From contig NZ_RKLP01000001.1 in assembly GCF_004011865.1 (NCBI RefSeq), positions 496,001 to 560,000 on the forward strand: a stretch of 64,000 nucleotides of DNA. The letters are read 5' to 3'. This stretch comes from Prescottella agglutinans. GTDB taxonomy: Bacteria > Actinomycetota > Actinomycetes > Mycobacteriales > Mycobacteriaceae. Shown piece by piece: positions 1 through 9,795 of this stretch. The position numbers were made by a program, and so were the translations under genes. Below the pieces are notes generated by a model, which saw nothing but the letters and a program-made list of their open reading frames with translations, was not told where the DNA came from and made no database searches. Every line of letters starts with the position of its first letter. The stretch's first letter is position 1.

Positions 1-824
1 TGACGCACAAGTTCGACAACGCCCTCGGCGGCGTGCGCTTCGACGAGGGCCTCACCGGGACCGCCGTCAACATCGGCAACTTCCTCGGCACCGGCGAGTT
101 CTGGAAGGTCGAACCGTGCACCGGTGTGGCCGCCGACAACCCGATCGGCAACGTCGACGGCGACACCGCGGAGCTGACGAAGTCGCTGCCGCCCGGTGTC
201 ACGCTCCCCGTCTACCCGCCGGGCGACGTGTGCAACGCCCGCGGCCTCACCCCGCTCGGTGAGCACGCGGTCCGCGGGGTGATGCAGCGCGGGATGATCC
301 TGGACGTCGACCACATGGGCGTCAAGACCGCCGATGCGGCGCTGAAGATCCTGGAGGACGCGAACTACTCGGGTGTCGTGTCGAGCCACAGCTGGACCGA
401 TACGTCGAACTATGAACGCATCTACAAGCTCGGCGGCTTCGTCGCGTCGTACGCGGGCCCGCCGGAGACGCTTCTCGACGAGTGGCGCGACGCCCGCGAG
501 AACCGGGACGAGAAGTTCTACTTCGGCTACGGATACGGTGCCGACACCAACGGTTTCGGTTCCCAGCCCGCCCCGCCGAAGGAGGGTCAGCCGCTCGTCG
601 AGTATCCGTTCACGACGTTCGACGGCGGCACCGAGATCGACCGGCAGCGCTCCGGCACCAGGGTGTTCGATTTCAACGCCGACGGTCTAGCCCAGTACGG
701 GATGACCCCGGACTGGATCGAGAGCCTTCGCAAGTCCGCCGGTGACGACGGGAAACAGTTCATGGACGACATGTCCCGCGGCGCGGAGGCGTACCTGCAG
801 ATGTGGGAGCGGGTCGCCAAGTAG
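1..824 (+). CDS. Membrane dipeptidase-like peptidase, family M19 (3' part)
   Basis: The reading frame is open from base 3 and ends with TAG at 822-824, so the gene starts before the window. The visible 270 or so residues carry the DVDHMG and VVSSHSWTD segments typical of the zinc-dependent renal/membrane dipeptidase family (M19, amidohydrolase fold), which hydrolyses dipeptides; these histidines would be metal ligands. Several tyrosine- and glycine-rich loops (FYFGYGYGADTNGFGSQP) suggest an exported, elaborated family member, but the signal-peptide end is not visible. The internal GTG at 33 is not a true start because coding-like sequence continues upstream. The next gene is convergent. Family assignment is good; substrate is unknown. 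Confidence 0.8.
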   Translation, partial: THKFDNALGGVRFDEGLTGTAVNIGNFLGTGEFWKVEPCTGVAADNPIGNVDGDTAELTKSLPPGVTLPVYPPGDVCNARGLTPLGEHAVRGVMQRGMILDVDHMGVKTADAALKILEDANYSGVVSSHSWTDTSNYERIYKLGGFVASYAGPPETLLDEWRDARENRDEKFYFGYGYGADTNGFGSQPAPPKEGQPLVEYPFTTFDGGTEIDRQRSGTRVFDFNADGLAQYGMTPDWIESLRKSAGDDGKQFMDDMSRGAEAYLQMWERVAK

Positions 825-852
825 GGCTGCGGTGGCCGTCGCACCTTCCCCT

Positions 853-1698
853 TTACGTGGCGGCCACCGCGATCATCGCGACCGATGCCAGCGCCAGCAG
901 CATGCCCGCTTGCTGGATCCGGCTGACGCGTTCACCGAGCATCACCATCGCCAGCAGCACCGTCGCGGCCGGATAGAGCGAGCCGATGACGCTCACCAGC
1001 GACAGTAGCCCGCCCTGGAAGGCGTACATCATCGCCGCGTTCGCGACCACGTCGAGCACCGCGATGTAGGCCGTCAGGCGCAGCACCTCGCCGTGCGGTG
1101 GGCGGCACTGTCGCGATGCGAGCGCGACAGCCCACACGACGACGGTAGCCGCGGCCCGGGCGGCGGCGAGCGGCCACAGCCCGGTGCCGTCCGGGATCTG
1201 GTGCAGGCCGACGAACGCGAATGCGAACGCGACACCCGAGCCGACGGTGAGCCACGCCACCGTGCGGGTGAACCGCAACTCGCGGCCGCCGGCCACCTCT
1301 CCGGCCACCTCGTCGGGCGATTCCCGAGACACCAGCACGACCGCGACGAGGGCGACCACGATCCCGAGATAGGCGACGGCACCGGGCCGCTCGCCGAGGA
1401 CGATGCCCACGATCGCGGGCAGGCCCGCCACCAGCACCGCGGTGAGCGGTGACACGACGGCCATCGGGCCGGACGCGAGCGCCAGGTAGAACCACCACAC
1501 CGCGAGGCCCGACCCGACACCGGACGCGGCGCCCCACAGCAGCGCCTCGCCGGTGACCTCGCCGCCGACGAACGGGGCGAGCGCGAGCACCAGCAGGAGC
1601 GAGAGCGGGTAGGAGACGATCACCACCCGCAGGGCAGCGACCCGCCGGGAGGCCACCCCACCGACGAAGTCGCTGACGCCGTAGCCGACCGCGGCCAC
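853..1698 (-). CDS. EamA/DMT-superfamily transporter
   Basis: About 281 residues almost entirely of hydrophobic helices, in two repeated halves of roughly five helices each, as in the drug/metabolite transporter (EamA) family of inner-membrane exporters. Motifs such as GYGVSDFVGG near the N-terminus and GERPGAVAYLGIVVAL and GERVSRIQQAG at the ends of the halves fit the family. The GTG at 1698 is the first usable start, but the frame stays open to a CTG at 1722, which would add LTAVLLAL and give a more normal first helix. The gene begins where smpB ends (smpB stop at 1719-1721), so it is probably cotranscribed with it. Substrate cannot be predicted. Confidence 0.75.
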   Translation of the reverse strand: MAAVGYGVSDFVGGVASRRVAALRVVIVSYPLSLLLVLALAPFVGGEVTGEALLWGAASGVGSGLAVWWFYLALASGPMAVVSPLTAVLVAGLPAIVGIVLGERPGAVAYLGIVVALVAVVLVSRESPDEVAGEVAGGRELRFTRTVAWLTVGSGVAFAFAFVGLHQIPDGTGLWPLAAARAAATVVVWAVALASRQCRPPHGEVLRLTAYIAVLDVVANAAMMYAFQGGLLSLVSVIGSLYPAATVLLAMVMLGERVSRIQQAGMLLALASVAMIAVAAT

Positions 1699-1718
1699 GA
1701 GCGCGAGGAGGACAGCTG

Positions 1719-2192
1719 TCAGCGCATGCCCTTCACGCGGCGTCCGAGTTCGCGCGTGACCTCACGCTCGGCGGTGCGGCGGGCCAGATCCTGGCGCTTG
1801 TCGTAGTCCTGCTTGCCCTTCGCCAGGGCGAGTTCGACCTTGACCTTGCCGTCGGAGAAGTACATCGACAGCGGCACCAGCGTCTGGTTGCCCTCACGGG
1901 TCTTGCCGACGAGGTGCTCGATCTCGCGCTTGTGCAGCAGCAGCTTGCGGGTGCGCCGCGGCGCGTGGTTGGTCCACGTGCCCCGCGCGTACTCGGGGAT
2001 GTGCAGTCCGCGCAGCCACACCTCGCCGTCGTCGACGGTCGCGAACGCGTCGACCAGCGACGCCTTGCCCTCGCGCAGACTCTTCACCTCGGTGCCGAGC
2101 AGTGCGACGCCGGCCTCGTAGGTGTCGATGATGGTGTAGTTGTGTCGCGCCTTGCGATTGGTCGCGATGACCTTGCGGCCCTTCTCTTTCAC
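1719..2192 (-). CDS. smpB: SsrA-binding protein SmpB
   Basis: 157 residues, normal length for SmpB, the small RNA-binding protein that delivers tmRNA to stalled ribosomes for trans-translation. The conserved features are present: [20 protein letters not shown] at the N-terminus, GTEVKSLR, the central LHIPEY segment and the basic C-terminal tail that reads the empty mRNA channel ([21 protein letters not shown]). It starts with GTG at 2192, preceded by GAGGG about 8 nt upstream. It lies downstream of ftsE-ftsX, the same order as in mycobacteria. No tmRNA gene fits in the 108 bp before it or directly after it, so ssrA must be elsewhere. Confidence 0.97.
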   Translation of the reverse strand: MKEKGRKVIATNRKARHNYTIIDTYEAGVALLGTEVKSLREGKASLVDAFATVDDGEVWLRGLHIPEYARGTWTNHAPRRTRKLLLHKREIEHLVGKTREGNQTLVPLSMYFSDGKVKVELALAKGKQDYDKRQDLARRTAEREVTRELGRRVKGMR

Positions 2193-2300
2193 GTACGGGC
2201 CCTCACTGTCTTCGATCCGCCGTCAATTCTGCTGTGACCTTGGTTGGTCCGACTACCAGCATAGGGGCCACGGCAACCCGATTATCCCGCCGCGTCGCCG

Positions 2301-3206
2301 TCAGTCCCGCACGTACAGGCGCAGCGCGATGTACGCGGTGATCGCGGCCATGCCGGCGCCGACGATCGCGATGAACGGCGCGACCAGCAGCACGTCGCTG
2401 TTGGAGATCCGGGCCACGATGTTCGCGTCGTAGATGTCGGCGAGGACGTCGTCGATGAACAGGTTCTTCGCGGTGAACAGGCCGACGATGGCGAGCGCGG
2501 CTCCGATCAGCGACGCGACGACGGCCTCGAGCAGGAACGGCAGCTGCGTGTACCAGCGGGTCGCACCGACCAGTCGCATGATGCCGACCTCGGTCCGGCG
2601 GGTGAGCGCGGCCACCTGAACCATGTTGGCGATCAGGAAGATCGCGGCGATCGCCTGCACGATCGCGATCGCGAACGCCGCGTTGCGGATACCGCCGAGC
2701 ACGCTGAACAGGCGATCGACCAGCTCGCGCTGGTTGAGGATGCTGTCGATGCCCGGCCGCTCGCCGAACTCGGCGTTGATGACACCGAACCGCTCGGGAT
2801 CGCTGAGCTTGATCTTGAACGACGCGGGGAAGCTCTCCGGGCTCACCAGCGACGCCAACTCGGGCTGGTCCTTGAACACCCGGTCGGTGGCGTCCACGAC
2901 GGCGTCGTCACGGTTGAGGTACTGCACCGAGACCACCGCGTCGGTGTTCTCGAGGTCGTTGCGGAGCCCGCGGCAGATGTCCTGCACGCAGTCCGGGTCG
3001 GAGGCCGAGATGTCCTCGGTGAGGAACAACTGCACCTCGACGCGGTCCAGGAAGATCTGCTGCGTCTTGTCGGCCATCTGCACGACCAGCAGGCCGCCGC
3101 CGAACAGTCCCAGCGAGATCGCGGTCGTGAGGATCATCGCGATGGTCATCGTGATGTTGCGGCGCAGGCCGGTCAGGACCTCGCTGAAGATGAAGCTGGC
3201 ACGCAT
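2301..3206 (-). CDS. ftsX: Cell-division ABC transporter permease FtsX
   Basis: 301 residues with the FtsX plan: one N-terminal membrane helix (about residues 20-45), a periplasmic domain of about 130 residues and three C-terminal helices (FtsX permease domain). FtsX with FtsE forms an ATP-driven complex that transmits a signal across the membrane to activate peptidoglycan hydrolases at division. The cytoplasmic coupling segment ALTRRTEVGIMRLVGATRWY is clear. ATG at 3206; the gene lies 75 bp after ftsE and 108 bp before smpB on the same strand. The extracellular domain has two cysteines (DPDCVQDICRG), which could form a disulfide. Confidence 0.96.
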   Translation of the reverse strand: MRASFIFSEVLTGLRRNITMTIAMILTTAISLGLFGGGLLVVQMADKTQQIFLDRVEVQLFLTEDISASDPDCVQDICRGLRNDLENTDAVVSVQYLNRDDAVVDATDRVFKDQPELASLVSPESFPASFKIKLSDPERFGVINAEFGERPGIDSILNQRELVDRLFSVLGGIRNAAFAIAIVQAIAAIFLIANMVQVAALTRRTEVGIMRLVGATRWYTQLPFLLEAVVASLIGAALAIVGLFTAKNLFIDDVLADIYDANIVARISNSDVLLVAPFIAIVGAGMAAITAYIALRLYVRD

Positions 3207-3281
3207 CGGGGAATCGCAGTCCTTGTGTCGTCTGTTCGATGGCGGATGTCTGCCGCGGTGTCGGCTGACGTGTGCCGGGGC

Positions 3282-3971
3282 CTAGCGGCCGACGGCGTAC
3301 ACGCCTCGCGCTTCGTCGCGCACCACCCGACCGAGGTCGAGTTCGACGACGCGCCGGCGCATCGAGTCGACGATGTGGTGGTCGTGCGTCGCCATGAGCA
3401 CGGTGGTGCCGGTGCGGTTGATCCGCTCGAGCAGCAACATGATGTCGGCGCTGGTATCGGGGTCGAGGTTGCCGGTGGGCTCGTCGGCGAGCAGCACCAG
3501 CGGGCGGTTCACGAACGCGCGGGCGATCGCGACACGCTGCTGCTCGCCGCCCGAAAGCTCGTTGGGCATGCGGTCGGCCTTGCCGGAGAGACCGACGAGT
3601 TCGAGCACCTCCGGGACGGTCCGCTCGATCACCGACCGGGACTTGCCGATCACCTCGAGCGCGAACGCGACGTTCTGCGACACCGTCTTGTTGGGCAGCA
3701 ACCGGAAGTCCTGGAACACGTATCCGACGCTCTGCCGCAGCTTCGGCACGCGCCGACCGGACAGCTTGTTGACGTGGAAGTCGGCGACGTAGATATCCCC
3801 GGAGGTGGGCGTCTCCTCCTTGAGCAGGAGCTGCATGAACGTGCTCTTGCCCGAGCCGGACGGCCCGATCAGGAACACGAACTCGCCCTTGTCGATCTCG
3901 ACGCTCACCTTGTCCAGTGCCGGCCGAGTGGAGGCCTTGTAGAACTTCGAGACATCCTTGACGCTGATCAC
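3282..3971 (-). CDS. ftsE: Cell-division ABC transporter ATP-binding protein FtsE
   Basis: 229 residues, a stand-alone ABC ATPase of typical FtsE length. The Walker A motif GPSGSGKS, signature LSGGEQQR, Walker B LLADEPT and the switch histidine in MATHDH are all present. It supplies ATP hydrolysis to the membrane partner FtsX. The start is GTG at 3971 ([11 protein letters not shown]). It is followed after 75 bp by ftsX and preceded by a small membrane protein and an MscS-like gene, the same order as the M. tuberculosis Rv3104c-Rv3101c block. Confidence 0.97.
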   Translation of the reverse strand: MISVKDVSKFYKASTRPALDKVSVEIDKGEFVFLIGPSGSGKSTFMQLLLKEETPTSGDIYVADFHVNKLSGRRVPKLRQSVGYVFQDFRLLPNKTVSQNVAFALEVIGKSRSVIERTVPEVLELVGLSGKADRMPNELSGGEQQRVAIARAFVNRPLVLLADEPTGNLDPDTSADIMLLLERINRTGTTVLMATHDHHIVDSMRRRVVELDLGRVVRDEARGVYAVGR

Positions 3972-4035
3972 GAGGAGCCAGTCTAGCCGTTATCTAACGG
4001 TGATCTAGGGCAACGACGCGCCCCGCCCGGTGACG

Positions 4036-4533
4036 TCAGCCTTCGGGGCTCGGAACCGTGGTCGCCTCGGCGCCGGCCGTGGTTCCGGGCGGTTCCTCCG
4101 ACTGCTGCGGGGCCTCCGTCGTGGTCGTCGACTGGCCCGACGTCTCCTGCCGGGTCGTCGCGCCACGACCGGCATCCGGCGTGGTCGTCGTCGGCCCGGA
4201 CTGCCGGTCCGTGCGATTCGTCTCCGACTGCGACGGCGGGGTGGACGGCGTGGAGGTCTCGGACGGCGGCAGTGTCGTCGTGGTGGTGGCGGTCGACGTC
4301 TGCGCGCTCCCGGCGGGTGCCGGGTCGTAGATCTGACTCTGCTCCACGCCGGTCCGCTGCAAGCGCTCCTTCTCAGCGTTCGCCGCGTTTGCCCGATCGA
4401 TCAGATAGGAGTTCAGGGTGGCCAGTGCCAGCCACAGCACACACATGACGACCGTCGTGGTGCGCATCCGACCGCCGAACATCCTGCGGGGAATCCGTCC
4501 CCACAGCTGCGACATCTTCTCCTGCGGGCTCAT
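4036..4533 (-). CDS. Thr/Pro-rich single-pass membrane protein (Rv3103c-like)
   Basis: 165 residues. A short cytoplasmic N-terminus is followed by one membrane helix (about residues 25-45, TTVVMCVLWLALATLNSYLI) and then a low-complexity tail rich in Thr, Ser, Pro and Glu (runs such as TATTTTTLPPSE). The tail looks like an extracytoplasmic, possibly glycosylated or wall-spanning stalk. No catalytic domain is visible. The ATG at 4533 overlaps the stop of the upstream MscS-like gene by ATGA, so the two are translationally coupled. Position between mscS-like and ftsE matches Rv3103c in mycobacteria; function is unknown, possibly related to the FtsEX complex. Confidence 0.8.
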   Translation of the reverse strand: MSPQEKMSQLWGRIPRRMFGGRMRTTTVVMCVLWLALATLNSYLIDRANAANAEKERLQRTGVEQSQIYDPAPAGSAQTSTATTTTTLPPSETSTPSTPPSQSETNRTDRQSGPTTTTPDAGRGATTRQETSGQSTTTTEAPQQSEEPPGTTAGAEATTVPSPEG

Positions 4534-5435
4534 TCGGCGCCCTCTTCCACCGGGTCGTTCTCGAGTTCGGCCGAGACCGTGATGCCCGCTCGGCGCAGGG
4601 CCGTCACGACGCGGACCCGCAGCGCGCGGCCCACCTGGAACTGCTTGCCCGGCAACGTCCGTGCGACCAACCGGATGCTCACCTGGTCCATCTCGAGACT
4701 CTCGACGCCCATCACGGTCGGGGTGTCGAGCAGCAGCGGCCGCAGCGCCTTGTCCTCGTAGGCGTCGACGCCGACGCGGTGCAGGAGGTCGTTGACGTGG
4801 TTGATGTCGGCGGTCGCCGGGATCGGCACGTCGACGACGGCCCGCGCCCAGTCCTTGGACAGGTTGACGGCCTTGACGATCTGGCCGTTCGGGACCGTGA
4901 TGACCTCGCCGTCCGCGTTCCGCATCCGGGTCACGCGCAGTGTGACGTCCTCGATGACACCCTCGGCGTCCTTCGACGAACCGGTGACCGCGATCTGGAC
5001 GGTGTCACCGAACCCGTACTGGCGCTCGGTGATGATGAAGAACCCGGCCAGGATGTCCTGGACCACGCGCTGCGCACCGAAACCGAGCGCGGCACCGAGG
5101 ACCGTCGCCGGGGCCACCAGGCTGCCGATGGGCAGGCCGAGTTGGGCGAGCACCTTCACCACCGCGATCACGTAGACCATCGTGATGATGACCCACGTGA
5201 CGACCTGCGCCACCGAGTGCCGGTGCTTGGTCGCCTCGGAGCGGACCAGGGCGTCGCCCTGCTGGTAGTTGTCGTCGATGCGCTGGGTGATGCGGCCGCC
5301 CGCCCAGCTGACGAAGCGGGCGACGATCAGCGCACCGAGGACCGTCAACGCGATCTGGAGTCCGGTGGTCTCCAGCCAGTCGAGCAGTCGATTCAGCGGG
5401 GCGATGGGGGTCTGGGCGAGGAACGTGGTGTGCAT
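4530..5435 (-). CDS. Mechanosensitive ion channel, MscS family
   Basis: 301 residues. Hydrophobic N-terminal helices are followed by the glycine/alanine-rich pore helix ([22 protein letters not shown]) and the cytoplasmic beta domain with [26 protein letters not shown], all diagnostic of small-conductance MscS channels that release solutes on hypo-osmotic shock. ATG at 5435 lies 5 bp after the prfB stop, and the stop overlaps the next gene by 4 bp, so it belongs to the prfB-mscS-ftsEX-smpB transcription unit. The equivalent mycobacterial gene is Rv3104c. Confidence 0.9.
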   Translation of the reverse strand: MHTTFLAQTPIAPLNRLLDWLETTGLQIALTVLGALIVARFVSWAGGRITQRIDDNYQQGDALVRSEATKHRHSVAQVVTWVIITMVYVIAVVKVLAQLGLPIGSLVAPATVLGAALGFGAQRVVQDILAGFFIITERQYGFGDTVQIAVTGSSKDAEGVIEDVTLRVTRMRNADGEVITVPNGQIVKAVNLSKDWARAVVDVPIPATADINHVNDLLHRVGVDAYEDKALRPLLLDTPTVMGVESLEMDQVSIRLVARTLPGKQFQVGRALRVRVVTALRRAGITVSAELENDPVEEGAE

Positions 5436-5440
5436 ACGAC

Positions 5441-6553
5441 CTAGGCTTGGGCTTCCTGCGCTTCGCTCATCCGCCAGCGAATGCCGGCCTCGATGAATCC
5501 GTCGAGCTCACCGTCGAGAACGGCCGACGGGTTGTTGACCTCGTATTCGGTCCGCAGGTCCTTGACCATCTGGTACGGGTGCAGCACGTACGAACGCATC
5601 TGGTTGCCCCACGAGCTGCCGCCGTCGCCCTTGAGCGCATCCATCTCGGCGCGCTCCTCCTGGCGCTTGCGCTCGAGCAGCTTGGCCTGCAGGACCCGCA
5701 TCGCGGACACCTTGTTCTGCAGCTGCGACTTCTCGTTCTGGCAGGTGACGACGATGCCGGTGGGGATGTGCGTCAGGCGCACCGCCGAGTCGGTCGTGTT
5801 GACCGACTGGCCACCCGGGCCGGACGAGCGGTAGACGTCGACGCGGACGTCGTTCTCGTCGATGTCGATGTGGTCGGTGGTCTCCACGACCGGCAGGACC
5901 TCGACCTCGGCGAATGAGGTCTGGCGGCGGCCCTGGTTGTCGAACGGGCTGATGCGCACCAGGCGGTGCGTGCCCATCTCGATCGACAGGGTGCCGTAGC
6001 TGTAGGGGGCCTTGACCGCGAAGGTGGCGCTCTTGATGCCGGCCTCTTCCGCGTACGAGGTGTCGTAGACCTCGACGCCGTAGCCGCGCTTCTCGGCCCA
6101 GCGGATGTACATGCGCATGAGCATCTCGGCCCAGTCCGCGGCGTCGACGCCGCCGGCGCCGGCGCGGATGTTGACGAGCGCGTCACGCTGGTCGTACTCG
6201 CCCGAGAGCATCGTCTTGACTTCCATCGCCTCGATGTCGGTGCGCAGCTGCGCCCGCTCGGTGTGGACGTCGGCGACCGCCTCCGGCCCCTCCTCCTCGG
6301 CGAGTTCGTACAGAACCGTCATGTCGTCGAGGCGCGAACGCAGCTCCTCCACGCGGCGCAGCTCGGCCTGCGCGTGCGACAGCTGGCTCGTCACCTTCTG
6401 CGCGTGCTCCTGGTCGTTCCACAGATCGGGATCGGACGCCTGGTGCTCGAGTTCGTCGATGCGGCGGCGCAGCTCCTCGATATCGAGGACCTTCTCGACC
6501 GTGGTCAGAGTGGTGTCGAGCTCGGCGAGGTCAGCGGAAACATCAGGATGCAC
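5441..6553 (-). CDS. prfB: Peptide chain release factor 2
   Basis: 370 residues from GTG at 6553 ([12 protein letters not shown]). RF2 recognises UGA and UAA stop codons and triggers peptide release. The tripeptide anticodon SPF is at residues 202-204 (ISPFDNQG) and the catalytic GGQ at 247-249 ([10 protein letters not shown]). The frame is continuous: the autoregulatory UGA frameshift found near codon 26 in many bacteria is absent, which is usual in actinobacteria. An open frame continues far upstream of 6553 but overlaps the divergent hisN gene and does not look like RF2, so GTG 6553 is preferred. First gene of the block that runs through ftsEX to smpB. Confidence 0.96.
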   Translation of the reverse strand: MHPDVSADLAELDTTLTTVEKVLDIEELRRRIDELEHQASDPDLWNDQEHAQKVTSQLSHAQAELRRVEELRSRLDDMTVLYELAEEEGPEAVADVHTERAQLRTDIEAMEVKTMLSGEYDQRDALVNIRAGAGGVDAADWAEMLMRMYIRWAEKRGYGVEVYDTSYAEEAGIKSATFAVKAPYSYGTLSIEMGTHRLVRISPFDNQGRRQTSFAEVEVLPVVETTDHIDIDENDVRVDVYRSSGPGGQSVNTTDSAVRLTHIPTGIVVTCQNEKSQLQNKVSAMRVLQAKLLERKRQEERAEMDALKGDGGSSWGNQMRSYVLHPYQMVKDLRTEYEVNNPSAVLDGELDGFIEAGIRWRMSEAQEAQA

Positions 6554-6661
6554 AGTTATCCAGGCTACCGGGTGAATCACGCGGGCCGCCGTTGCACCGA
6601 CCACACGATGTCCGCGCGCGGCCCGACGGCCACCGAAGTGGCGTGCAGTAGCGTCGAACGG

Positions 6662-7432
6662 GTGACCGATCTGGAACTCGCTCTCCGCCTCGCCGACGAA
6701 GCTGACACCATCACCCGCGCCCGCTTCGGGGCGTTGGACCTGAAGGTCGACGCGAAGCCGGACCTCACGCCGGTCTCCGACGCGGACCTGGCCGTGGAGA
6801 AGGCCCTGCGCGCGACGTTGACGGTCGAACGCCCGGCCGACGCGGTGCTCGGCGAGGAGTTCGGCGGCGACGCGAAGTTCGAGGGCCGGCAGTGGGTGAT
6901 CGACCCGATCGACGGCACCAAGAACTTCGTCCGCGGCGTCCCGGTGTGGGCCAGCCTGATCGCGCTGCTCGAGGACGGCGTGCCCGTCGTCGGTGTGGTG
7001 AGCGCCCCGGCACTGAACCGCCGCTGGTGGGCGTCGTCCGGCGAGGGCGCGTGGGCGTCGTACGACGGCGGCGACGCACGCCGGCTGTCGGTGTCCGGGG
7101 TGCGCGACCTGGCGTCGTCGAGCCTGGCGTTCTCGTCGCTGTCGGGGTGGAAGGACCGCGGGATCCGGGAGCAGTTCGTCGACCTGACCGACGACGTGTG
7201 GCGGATCCGCGGCTACGGCGACTTCTTCTCCTACTGCCTGCTCGCCGAGGGCACGCTCGAGATCGCCGCCGAACCCGAGGTGTCGCTGTGGGATCTCGCC
7301 CCGCTGGACCTGCTGGTCCGCGAGGCCGGCGGACGCTTCACGAGCCTCGAGGGCACCGACGGCCCGCACGGTGGCAGCGCCGTCGCCACCAACGGCCTGC
7401 TGCACGACGAGGTCCTCGCCCGCCTCCGCTGA
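6662..7432 (+). CDS. hisN: Histidinol-phosphatase, inositol-monophosphatase family
   Basis: 256 residues from GTG at 6662 ([23 protein letters not shown]). The inositol-monophosphatase fold is shown by the metal-binding motifs [16 protein letters not shown] and a C-terminal [17 protein letters not shown]. In actinobacteria this subgroup dephosphorylates L-histidinol phosphate, the penultimate step of histidine synthesis; the N-terminal [21 protein letters not shown] is characteristic of HisN. The longer open frame upstream of 6662 runs antisense through prfB and is not coding. The gene is divergent from prfB. Confidence 0.9.
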   Translation: MTDLELALRLADEADTITRARFGALDLKVDAKPDLTPVSDADLAVEKALRATLTVERPADAVLGEEFGGDAKFEGRQWVIDPIDGTKNFVRGVPVWASLIALLEDGVPVVGVVSAPALNRRWWASSGEGAWASYDGGDARRLSVSGVRDLASSSLAFSSLSGWKDRGIREQFVDLTDDVWRIRGYGDFFSYCLLAEGTLEIAAEPEVSLWDLAPLDLLVREAGGRFTSLEGTDGPHGGSAVATNGLLHDEVLARLR

Positions 7433-7439
7433 ATCGCGG

Positions 7440-7808
7440 TCAGAACACGGCGGCGGTGACGAGCGCGAGGGCCGGGGTGATGCCCTGGACCACCGCGGCC
7501 TGCAGGTAGCGGGCCCCGGTCGAGGCGAGGACGACGGCGGCCCCGACGATCGCGGCGCAGCAGAACAGCACCACCGCGTCACCGCCGGTGTCGCCGACGA
7601 TCAGTCCGGCGATGATGCCGAGCGCCAGGAAGAGGTTGTAGAACCCCTGGTTGTAGGCGAGCGGGCGGGCGACGTCGGCGTCGCGTTGGTTGGCGAGACC
7701 GAACCGCCGCCACACCTGCGGCCGCCTCCACAGCACGCTCTCCATCGCGAAGATCACCACGTGCAGAGCCGCGGCCAATGCGGCGAAGACCTGCGCGATC
7801 ACCGGCAT
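7440..7808 (-). CDS. DUF1304 family membrane protein
   Basis: 122 residues, four predicted membrane helices. The motifs [22 protein letters not shown] and [13 protein letters not shown] identify the DUF1304 family, small integral membrane proteins of unknown function found widely in bacteria. ATG at 7808. It is convergent with hisN, the two stops being 7 bp apart, and divergent from the next small gene. Confidence 0.88.
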   Translation of the reverse strand: MPVIAQVFAALAAALHVVIFAMESVLWRRPQVWRRFGLANQRDADVARPLAYNQGFYNLFLALGIIAGLIVGDTGGDAVVLFCCAAIVGAAVVLASTGARYLQAAVVQGITPALALVTAAVF

Positions 7809-7882
7809 CCGTCCACGGTGTCACACTCGACGCGACCGCCGCGGCACAATCGCGGCCGCAGAACAGCACGGGAGTGACACGC

Positions 7883-8209
7883 ATGGACGCCGACGAGGTC
7901 GACTTCGCCCACACAGATCAGGCGAGCCGCAAGCGTCGGGAGAAGGCGCTGGAACTGGCGCGGTTCGCGTGGGAGCGCGGCATCACCGGCACCGAACTGC
8001 TCGACCTGCCCGACGATCGGCTCCGCAAACTGGCCCGCGCGGCCGGCGCGAATCCACCGAGCACCGGCGAGACGTGGACGGTGGCCGCGCAGCTGATCGA
8101 CGAGAAGACACGCTGGGCGTCGAGCCATCCCGACGATCCGCGCGCCGTCCGCCCGCACGCCGACGAGAAGATCATGTGGGTCAAGCCGCCGATCACTCCG
8201 TGGAGTTGA
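7883..8209 (+). CDS. Small conserved hypothetical protein
   Basis: 108 residues from ATG 7883; an in-frame GTG at 7874 directly after GGGA is an alternative. I do not recognise the family. The protein is soluble, charged and probably helical: an N-terminal ASRKRREKALELARFAWERGI segment, then GTELLDLPDDRLRKLARAAG resembling a small helical DNA- or protein-binding fold, and a C-terminal tail ending IMWVKPPITPWS. The 3' end overlaps the end of the convergent DUF4173-type gene by 17 bp. High GC third positions support real coding. Confidence 0.7.
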   Translation: MDADEVDFAHTDQASRKRREKALELARFAWERGITGTELLDLPDDRLRKLARAAGANPPSTGETWTVAAQLIDEKTRWASSHPDDPRAVRPHADEKIMWVKPPITPWS

Positions 8210-9695
8210 CCGGGCAGGGTCCGATCGGACGGTCCGCGAGGATCTCGTGTGCCCGCGACCGGGCCGCGTTGTAGTCGAACCCCGCGTCGGGGTCACCGGC
8301 GTCGATGCCGATCAGCGCGCACGAGCGCGCCGGTTCGGGGAGCCGATCGAGCGCGGGCACCGCGTCCACGGACAGCCCGCGCAGGTATTCGACGTCGAGC
8401 TTGCCGGTCTCGGCGTACCGCGCGACGTTTCGCTCCGCGATGTAGCCGTCCGGGTTCAGCGCGGCGAAGCCGAGCAGACCGATCGCGGCGGACGCCAGCA
8501 CCGCGCGCGGAAGCCACCGCGCCGAGAACCGGATACCCGCACCGATCAGCAGCACGAACACCGCGCCCAGCCACAGCTCCGTCGCCATCACGCCCAGCCG
8601 CAGCCGGGTGAACCCGAACTCGTTCTCGTACAGCGCCATCCGATGCACCGCCGACGCGACGACCACGAGGCTCAGTGCGCAGAGCAGGCCGAGCAGGACC
8701 CGCGCCGGCGCCCGATCCGCGGCGCTCCCCCGGTCCACCTTGCGCATGGAGACCGCCACGACCACCAACGTGAGGACGGTGACCGCCGCGAGTTGCCAGA
8801 ACCCCTGTCGCGCGTAGTTCGCGTAGGTCAGTCCGACCGTGTCACGCACGTGCCGGTCGCCGCCGAACAACACCCGCACCTGAACGGCGACGAAGCCGGC
8901 GAACAGCAGGTTCAGCGCCGCCAGCGGCACCGCCCACTCCCAGCGCGCGATCGGCCGACCCGGTCCGGGCGCCAGGGTGTCGAAACTCGGGGTGCGTCGC
9001 CGCAGATACGCGGACGCCAGCGCGGTCAGCGCGACGAGGAACCCGAGGAGCAGGCGGCCGGCGGGATTCGTCACCCGGACGTCGGGCAGCACGGAGTCGA
9101 ACAGCCTGCCGAACTCCGGATCCGCGCTCACGAACAACGAGCCGAACAACGCCACGAGCGCGACGCTGATCACCGCCACCGCGATCACCCGACCGGGCTT
9201 CACGCCGCGCCCGGTGCGCGTCCGGGCGCGCCCGCGCCGTACCCAACCGACCAGCCGCGGTGGGGTGAACCAGAGCGCGAGGGACCCGAACGCCAGCCCG
9301 GTCCATGTCCACCCCCCGACCAGCGCAATCGATCCGACGGCCCAGCTCGCCACCACACACAGGGCGACCAGCCAGTCGGCGCCGCGGACCGCGGCCACCG
9401 CGAGCAGCGCGATCGCGCCCAGGACGGCGGTGAGCTGAGCCGGGGTGGGACGCGGACGCACCGTCGCGAAGGCGGTCGCCGCCACCGCGGCACCGGTCAG
9501 GAGCCAGGCGATGCTCGCCGCGGTCGTCTGCACGGCGAGAGCCGCGAAGGCCCCCGCACCCAGTGCGGCCGCGATCGTCACGCGGGGCGCCATCGATGTC
9601 CGGTCGCGGCGCCAGACGTCGCGCGGCCACAGCGTCAGTCCCACGTCGTCGGCGATGTCGGGGGTCTCGGGTCGCCGGGTCGTCGGTGCGGTCAT
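8193..9695 (-). CDS. DUF4173/DUF4153-type multi-pass membrane protein
   Basis: 500 residues from ATG 9695, preceded by a strong GGAGG at 8 nt. About eleven hydrophobic helices followed by a soluble C-terminal domain of some 100 residues. The segments YANYARQGFWQLAAVTVLTL and MALYENEFGFTRLRLGVM are those of the DUF4153/DUF4173 family, membrane proteins of unknown function that are often encoded next to regulators. It lies 100 bp downstream of a histidine kinase gene on the same strand, so it may be a target or sensor partner of that two-component system. The 3' end overlaps a convergent gene by 17 bp. Confidence 0.82.
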   Translation of the reverse strand: MTAPTTRRPETPDIADDVGLTLWPRDVWRRDRTSMAPRVTIAAALGAGAFAALAVQTTAASIAWLLTGAAVAATAFATVRPRPTPAQLTAVLGAIALLAVAAVRGADWLVALCVVASWAVGSIALVGGWTWTGLAFGSLALWFTPPRLVGWVRRGRARTRTGRGVKPGRVIAVAVISVALVALFGSLFVSADPEFGRLFDSVLPDVRVTNPAGRLLLGFLVALTALASAYLRRRTPSFDTLAPGPGRPIARWEWAVPLAALNLLFAGFVAVQVRVLFGGDRHVRDTVGLTYANYARQGFWQLAAVTVLTLVVVAVSMRKVDRGSAADRAPARVLLGLLCALSLVVVASAVHRMALYENEFGFTRLRLGVMATELWLGAVFVLLIGAGIRFSARWLPRAVLASAAIGLLGFAALNPDGYIAERNVARYAETGKLDVEYLRGLSVDAVPALDRLPEPARSCALIGIDAGDPDAGFDYNAARSRAHEILADRPIGPCPVNSTE

Positions 9696-9795
9696 GTCGT
9701 CCTCCTCGTCCACGCCCGGCCGTCGGACGGCAGGCGTCATCGCGGGGCGACCGGAAAAGGTGTCACCCCGAACGGAATTCGGTCGTGATGTGTGT

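Noticed and set aside
2193-2300. tmRNA (ssrA) next to smpB
   Set aside because: The gap is only 108 bp and no ANDYA-like tag or tRNA-Ala half is visible; the other side is occupied by the EamA gene.
6460-6553. Programmed frameshift in prfB
   Set aside because: The frame is continuous from GTG 6553 and no in-frame UGA preceded by CUU occurs near codon 26.
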